Shown here piece after piece: positions 53,884 through 58,865 of a DNA stretch of 58,865 nt (its first letter is position 1; the number at the start of each line of letters is the position of its first letter). Source of the stretch: Gammaproteobacteria bacterium (GTDB lineage Bacteria > Pseudomonadota > Gammaproteobacteria > JACCYU01); NCBI GenBank assembly GCA_013695765.1, contig JACCZW010000017.1:1-58865 (forward strand), in the 5' to 3' direction. The position numbers were made by a program, and so were the translations under genes. The notes beneath the pieces were generated by a model. The model ran no database searches, had not been told where the DNA came from, and was given only the letters and a program-made list of their open reading frames with translations.

Positions 53884-54195
53884 CTAGTCGCGCAGCGTAC
53901 CGCAACGCCAGCACTGCTCGAACTGTCCTTCCAGCGACTCGTCGCAATGCCGGCAGCGCCACGCGGGCTGAACGTGCGCATCGGCGTGCAGAATTTCTTC
54001 AACCCGTGCGCGCGCCCGCGCAAGCTGCCTATCGTGCACGATCCAGAGCTCCGGCCAGCATTCGATAAGCGGCAATTCCCCCGCGCCCCCGGCGAGCAGT
54101 TCGTTCTTGATAAAGCAGTTAAATCCTTCTTGCTCAAGGGTTTGTTTTAAAAAGCCAACCATCATCAGGCTTTGCGCCGTGTAGACTCTTTTCAT
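53884..54195 (-). CDS. DUF2007-like protein with zinc-ribbon tail, 103 aa
   Basis: MKRVYTAQSLMMVGFLKQTLEQEGFNCFIKNE and PLIECWPELWIVHDRQLARARARVEEIL match the DUF2007 (putative signal-transducing, ferredoxin-like) domain. The tail CRHCDESLEGQFEQCWRCG is a CxxC...CxxC zinc ribbon. The start at 54195 gives the normal length. It is convergent with the LuxR-type gene. The function is not established. Confidence 0.78.
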   Translation of the reverse strand: MKRVYTAQSLMMVGFLKQTLEQEGFNCFIKNELLAGGAGELPLIECWPELWIVHDRQLARARARVEEILHADAHVQPAWRCRHCDESLEGQFEQCWRCGTLRD

Positions 54196-54473
54196 GGAGC
54201 GCCCGGTCGCCCCGCGCGCGTGCCGTCCATGGACCAAAAGTTAACCATTTGCCATATGGACCTTGATATTGTGCCGCCCGGCATGCGGCGCGGCACCACC
54301 CGCGCCGGCTTCGAATCATCTAACGATCTGCGCCCGTCTGGCGACCAGAGAAGGTCCATGAACGGCTGATTTTTATAGCACGATTGGATGCCGTGCGGCA
54401 TATGTGATGCGCGCGCTCCGGAGGCGCCAGCACGATATCGAGCAGCCTTTCGGCATCGCCACGCGGCATGTAA

Positions 54474-55139
54474 CTAACCGCTAGCGTCGGTGCGCCGCCG
54501 CGGAGCGGCCGCTTTCACTTCATTCCTTCGCGCCACTCCGCAAAGGAAAGCATCCAGAAGATGTTCTGATTCCCGCGAGAGATCAAATGCCGCGGGGTCT
54601 CGCAACCATTCGCTGTAGATACCCACCATAAATACATGCAACGCGGTTGCCGCGGTCTTGGGCGACATCCCGGGCTGTAATTGATTTAATCGCCGCGCCC
54701 GCTCGAAACGTTCCGTGACCGAGGCCAGCGCCTGACGGGTTTGCTGATTTTGTTTCTCGACACCGGGATTCAGTCCGTTCACGAGCTCGCAGCGATGAAA
54801 GAGGATCGTGTAAACCCGGCGATACTGAGGATTCTCGGCGAGGTTATGCAACGCATAGAGACACAGCTCGCGTAGCGCGGCCAGAGGATTGTGCCGATGG
54901 TGTTCCTCCATTTCGTGCAGTAATTCGTTCAGAGGCAACTGAACCCGCTCCAGCAGCGCACTGAATACGTCCACTTTGTTTTTGAAGTGCCAGTAAATCG
55001 CACCGCGCGTCACGCCGGCAAGATGGGCGATTTCCTCCAGAGACGTCTGAGCGACGCCGTTTTCCAGAAATATCTCCTCGGCCGCGTCCAGGATACGCTC
55101 GCGGGTAGCCTCTGCCTCTTCTTTGGTTCGCCTGGCCAT
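54474..55139 (-). CDS. TetR-family repressor, AcrR/TtgR-like, 221 aa
   Basis: I chose the ATG at 55139 because MARRTKEEAEATRERILDAAEEIF is the standard AcrR-type beginning. The helix-turn-helix is TSLEEIAHLAGVTRGAIYWHFKNKVDVF, very close to AcrR. The C-terminal ligand domain (residues ~60-205) is helical, as in TtgR/AcrR, which bind hydrophobic drugs. It is divergent from an RND efflux operon, with an AcrR-like operator in the 166 bp between them. It likely represses both itself and the pump until a substrate binds. Confidence 0.85.
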   Translation of the reverse strand: MARRTKEEAEATRERILDAAEEIFLENGVAQTSLEEIAHLAGVTRGAIYWHFKNKVDVFSALLERVQLPLNELLHEMEEHHRHNPLAALRELCLYALHNLAENPQYRRVYTILFHRCELVNGLNPGVEKQNQQTRQALASVTERFERARRLNQLQPGMSPKTAATALHVFMVGIYSEWLRDPAAFDLSRESEHLLDAFLCGVARRNEVKAAAPRRRTDASG

Positions 55140-55199
55140 CGCTCTAAACTCCGCCTTTATTCGAATAACACTTTGCGCTAGCTTAATCATAGTGTCATT

Positions 55200-55241
55200 T
55201 ACATACAATAGAAAATGTATGTTGACATACATTCATGTATG
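55200..55241. promoter_or_regulatory. AcrR-type operator with overlapping half-sites
   Basis: TACATACAAT (55200-55209) and AATGTATGTT (55214-55223) are spaced by AGAA, matching the layout of the E. coli AcrR site TACATACATT-4-AATGTATGTA. A perfect 20-bp palindrome, AATGTATGTTGACATACATT, overlaps it at 55214-55233, and another half-site (CATGTATG) follows at 55234-55241. The -35 TTGACA (55222-55227) of the pump promoter lies inside. A -10 near 55246 (TAAGGT, 18-bp spacing) is weak. Confidence 0.8.
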
Positions 55242-55305
55242 ACGGTAAGGTTTAAGCCACTTTCCACCGTACCAGTTCATCCAACCATTGTTGCAGGTGA
55301 TCCCC

Positions 55306-56473
55306 ATGAAGACCTCCGCGAGGCATACAGATCGTGTTTTCCCGTTCGTAATGGCTATATTTGTCTCCCTTGTGTTGGGCGGCTGTGGCGCCCAGTCGGA
55401 ACAGGCTTCACCAGATCGGGCGCAGCAGCAGCCGCCAGCGGTCAGTGTGCAAACGGTAAAGCGGCAGCACGTTGCGGTTTACGAGGAATACCCGGCCCGC
55501 GCAAATGGTGCACGCGAGGTGGAAGTGCGTGCGCGCGTCGACGGCATACTGCTGGAGCGCCTGTATACAGAAGGCGAGATAGTCGCAAAGCGCCGGGCGC
55601 TATGGCAGATCGATCCCAGGCCGTTCGAGGTGTCCCTGCTCCGAGAAGAGGCACAGTTGGCTAATGCCGAAGCCAATATGAGGCAGGCCGAGCGCGAATG
55701 GGAGCGGGTCGCCGGGCTTTTTGAACAGAATGCGGTAAGCGAGCGCGAGCGTGACCAGGCGCCCTCCTTGCTGGAGCTTGCCCAGGCGAGCGTCGCGATG
55801 GCCGACGCGCAAGTCGCACAGGCCGAAATCGATCTCGGCTATACCGAGGTTACGCGCCGCTGAAGGGCGCCACCAACCTGGAAGCGCGGCCCGAAGGCAG
55901 TCTGGTCAGCCCGGGCGACCTGCTGACCATGATTACGCAATTAGATCCTATTCACGTGCTTTTCTCCTTACCCGAGGACGACGCCGCGCTGCAACGCGCT
56001 GCGATGCGGGCGATGACCAGCAAAGGGGGAAACGGCACACGTATTGCCGAAGTCATCCTTCCCAGCGGCGAGCGCTACGACGCCAGGGCGTGGTCAACTT
56101 TACCGGGAGCACCATCGATACGGAAACCGGCACCGTGCAGGCGCGCGCGGTATTTCCGAATCCCGAAGGCGGGCTGATTCCAGGGCAGTTCGTGCGTGTG
56201 TCGGTGCGCGCACGCACGTTCGAAGATGCGATTGTGGTGCCTGAACGCGCAATCGCAAGCGCCGCCGAGGGGCCGGTGGTTTACGTAGTGGACAGTGAGA
56301 ACGTTGCCAGTGCGCGGCCGGTAAAACTGGGCGCGCGCGTCGAGCATGGCCAGATCGTTCACAGCGGACTTGAAGGCGGCGAGCGCATCATCGTGCGCGG
56401 TATCGTCAAGATCAGCGAGGGCGCCGAGGTCACGCCCGAGACCGACGCTGAAGAGCAGGACACCACCGCATGA
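55306..56473 (+). CDS. RND efflux periplasmic adaptor (AcrA/MexA-like), two frameshifts
   Basis: The adaptor joins the inner-membrane pump to an outer-membrane channel. The start at 55306 ([11 protein letters not shown]) follows AGGTGATCC. A lipoprotein signal ends in LVLGGC. Then come the lipoyl half ([22 protein letters not shown]), a coiled-coil hairpin ([25 protein letters not shown]...[20 protein letters not shown]), the beta-barrel ([24 protein letters not shown]) and the end [20 protein letters not shown]. The frame breaks near 55855 (YTEVT / APLKGATN) and near 56083 (RYDA / [15 protein letters not shown]). One base added at each site restores about 390 aa. It overlaps the pump gene by ATGA. 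Confidence 0.82.
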
Positions 56474-58742
56474 TTTCAAAGTTCTTTATCGACCGCCCGG
56501 TGTTCGCGGCGGTGCTCTCCATCGTCATTGTGCTGGCAGGCTTGGTCAGCATGGGCGCGTTGTCAATCGAGCAGTATCCGGAAATCGTGCCGCCGGAAGT
56601 GGTGGTCGAAGCGACGTATCCGGGCGCCAGCGCCGAGGTGATCGCCACCACGGTCGCCACACCGCTGGAGCAGGAAATCAACGGCGTCGAGAACATGATC
56701 TACATGCGTTCCAGCAACTCGGATGCCGGTTCGATGCGGATCAGCGTCTACTTCGACATCGGCACCGATCCCGATCAGGCCACGATCGACGTCAACAATC
56801 GCGTGCAGGCTGCGTTGCCACGGTTGCCGCAAGAGGTGCGCGACCAGGGTGTGACCGCGCAGAAGCGCTCCAGTGATCAACGTTATAGACGAACTCAAGC
56901 GCGTCTCAGGCGTGGGCGACGCGCGTTTGTTCGGTGCGAGCGATTACTCCATGCGTGTCTGGCTCAAGCCGGACAAGATGGCCGCATGCGGTCTCACGCC
57001 CTCGGCCGTGGCCGCGGCCGTCGAAGCACAGAATTCGCAGTTCGCCGCCGGCAAGTTTGGCGCCGCGCCCACCGGCGACGATCAGGTTTTCACCTACACG
57101 GTTACTACGCAGGGGCGGTTCTCGGACGTCTCTCAGTTCGATGACATTATTCTCCGCGCCAGTCCGGACGGCTCGACCCTGCGGCTGGAAGACGTGGCCC
57201 GCGTGGATTTGGGCGCCCAGACCTACGATTTCTCCGCCACGTACAACGGCAAGCCGACGGTGCCGATCGGCATTTACTTACAGCCCGAGGCCAATGCGCT
57301 GGAGGCCACCAACGCTGTGAACGCACGAATGGCTGAACTCAGCAACGGCTTTCCGGAAGGCCTCGTGCATGCGGTGCCTTTCGACACCACCAAGTTCGTC
57401 GAAGTCTCGATCAAGGAGGTCGCCAAGACTTTCGCGGAGGCACTGCTGCTGGTAGTGCTGGTCATATACTTGTTTCTGCAAAACGTGCGGGCAACCTTGA
57501 TTCCGCTGATCGCGATTCCGGTCTCACTGGTGGGCGCTTTCGCCGGCATGTACGCGCTCGGCTTCTCGATCAACCTGCTCACCTTGTTCGGCATGGTGCT
57601 GGCTATCGGTATCGTGGTAGACGACGCCATCATCGTGCTTGAAAACGTCGAGCGCGTGATGACCGCCGAGGGGCTGTCGCCGCGCGATGCCGCGCTCAAG
57701 GCGATGGAAGAAATCAGCGGCCCGATCGTCGCGGTCACGCTCTCGCTGTGCGCCGTGTTCATACCCGTCGGCTTCCTCGGCGGCCTGGCGGGAGAGCTCT
57801 ACCGCAGTTCGCGATCACCATCGCGGTCTCGGTCATAATCTCCGGCATCGTCGCGCTCACGCTGACGCCGTCGTTGTGCGCGCTGATGCTCAAGCCCACG
57901 CATGGCCAGCCGTGGTTGCCTTTCCGCTGGTTTAATCGGGGCTTCGATAAAGTCTTATCCGGTTATACCCGCGGCGTACAGTTCCGCATCCGGCGTGCGG
58001 TCATCGGCATTGCGTTGGTGTTGGTGATGGTAGCTGTCACGGTACTGCTCTTCGGGCGGCTGCCGGGCGGGCTGGTGCCGCCGGAGGATCAGGGCTATGT
58101 GCTTGCCTCCAGCACCTTGCAGGATGCGGCCGCGCTCAACCGTACGGAAGCGGTGCGCGCCGATCTCAGCGACAAGCTGCAGGAGAATCCGGCGATCGCG
58201 GACGTGATCAGCTTCGCGGGCTTCGACATCATCGCCGGCGGACTCAAGACCAATGCGGGCACCACCTTCGTGATCCTGAAGGACTGGTCCGCGCGCGAGG
58301 GCGAGAGCGAGGATTCGGAGGCCGTCGCCACGCAGATTACGGGCCTGAGCACGGAAATCCAGGAGGCTAACGTGGTCGCTTTCAATCCGCCGCCGATTAC
58401 CGGCATGTCCACCACCGGCGGTTTCGAGGCTTATTTGCAGAACCGCTCCGGCGCCGGGCCGCAAGCGATCATGGAAACCGCGCAAGCGCTGACAACGGCC
58501 GCCAACGAGCGTCCGGAACTGGCGGGCGTGCAGGCGACGCTCAACACGGGCATTCCGCGCTACGCTGCGGATCTGGATCGCGAAAAGGCCATGGCGCTCA
58601 ACGTGCCCATCAATGAGGTCTTTGCTACGATGCAGGCGACCTTCGGGGGGCTCTACGTCAACGACTTCACGCTTCTCGGTCGCAATTTCCAGGTCAACAT
58701 CCAGTCGGAGTCCGCTTTTCGTGATCAGCCGGACGACCTAGT
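56470..58742 (+). pseudogene. RND multidrug efflux pump (AcrB/MexB-like): internal deletion, frameshift, and truncation by an IS
   Basis: RND pumps expel drugs using the proton gradient. [28 protein letters not shown] and [20 protein letters not shown] are standard. At ~56873 the sequence passes from AQKRSS directly to [28 protein letters not shown]. About 40-50 residues of the porter domain are missing and the frame changes. The TM4 region is intact ([25 protein letters not shown], carrying the proton-relay Asp pair). Near 57804 a C is missing (CGC[C]AGTTC), after which [29 protein letters not shown] resumes. At 58738-58742 an IS481-type element interrupts the gene (FRDQPDDL). The rest, roughly a quarter to a third of the protein, lies elsewhere or is lost. 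It is nonfunctional as seen. Confidence 0.85.
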
Positions 58743-58865
58743 TGTCAAGTCCCGGCATATGGTGGGTTGGGTCGAGTTTGAATCGATCGGGTTGTTGTGT
58801 CCATGTTTTGCAGATGAATTCGAAGGGGGTAAGGCCTTTTAGCGTCTTCAGACGCTTGGCGAAGT
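58738..58865 (-). CDS. IS481-family transposase, C-terminal 41 residues (partial)
   Basis: Read from the window's right edge on the minus strand, the frame gives FAKRLKTLKGLTPFEFICKT, then WTQQPDRFKLDPTHHMPGLDN and a TAG at 58738-58740. This is the distinctive end of one IS481 transposase branch (KRLKTLKGLTPYEFICK...HQMPGLN). The catalytic DDE core is beyond the window. It sits inside the RND pump gene. Confidence 0.75.
   Translation of the reverse strand, partial: FAKRLKTLKGLTPFEFICKTWTQQPDRFKLDPTHHMPGLDN
58742..58865 (-). mobile_element. IS481-family element, one end, running past the window
   Basis: The IS end appears at about 58742-58743, where TGTCAAGTCCCGGCATATGG begins; this resembles the terminal inverted repeat of IS481-type elements. 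It coincides with the point where the RND pump reading leaves the family sequence. The exact boundary and the target duplication cannot be set without the other end. Confidence 0.6.

Noticed and set aside
1-58865. CRISPR array or cas genes
   Set aside because: No regularly spaced repeats were seen; the only tandem repeat is the two-copy unit inside valS.

Overview
The window reads as one GC-rich proteobacterial contig, most likely from a gammaproteobacterium. The main support is the core block lptF-lptG, then divergent pepA-holC-(105 aa)-(73 aa GDCCVxC)-valS, together with SoxR, an AcrR-like TetR/RND pump locus, Ada and AlkA. I cannot name a genus. Both ends lie inside insertion sequences. 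An IS3-type OrfA start leaves through base 1, and the C-terminus of an IS481-type transposase leaves through the last base and interrupts an RND pump gene. This looks like a draft contig that broke at repeats.

Layout. 0-3 kb: IS end, a small unknown protein, a KAS III-like enzyme with a substituted active site, an internally deleted IS3 element, and the 3' half of a tRNA-Asn. 3.4-13.8 kb: a secreted PQQ-type sugar dehydrogenase with PKD domain, then VOC protein / SDR / hydrolase, then an alkylation-repair row (AlkA, MOSC, Ada), then secreted cupin, DUF3617-like and lyase-like proteins. 13.8-15.2 kb holds no convincing gene. 15-22 kb: a frameshifted SulP transporter, truncated genes (2OG oxygenase, PAS sensor, nicotinate phosphoribosyltransferase), a HAD hydrolase and an M61-like peptidase.

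22-38 kb is a defence island. A minus-strand operon RHH-hsdR-hsdM-hsdS is followed by an unknown 242 aa protein overlapping a PIN-domain protein. Next come a zeta-toxin-like remnant and two small plus-strand genes. A compact minus-strand jetA-jetB-jetC-jetD operon then encodes a type II Wadjet system (SMC-like ATPase with Toprim nuclease, plasmid defence). Type I restriction acts on unmodified DNA and Wadjet on small circular DNA, so the two cover different invaders.

38-50.6 kb: a methyltransferase, an ABC-2 exporter, a SoxR-controlled flavin reductase with a clear 19-bp-spacer promoter, and the lptFG/pepA/holC/valS core. 50.7-58.9 kb: a secreted beta-helix/RTX protein, a LuxR-type regulator, a DUF2007 protein, and a TetR repressor divergent from an RND efflux operon with an AcrR-type operator between them.

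A recurring oddity is damage. About ten genes carry single-base frameshifts where the family sequence continues cleanly in another frame, and at least four loci show larger deletions or joins. Several apparent losses are one C just before CAG, which suggests sequencing or assembly error as much as real decay. Two otherwise ordinary genes (hsdM, valS) carry in-frame palindromic or tandem-repeat insertions.
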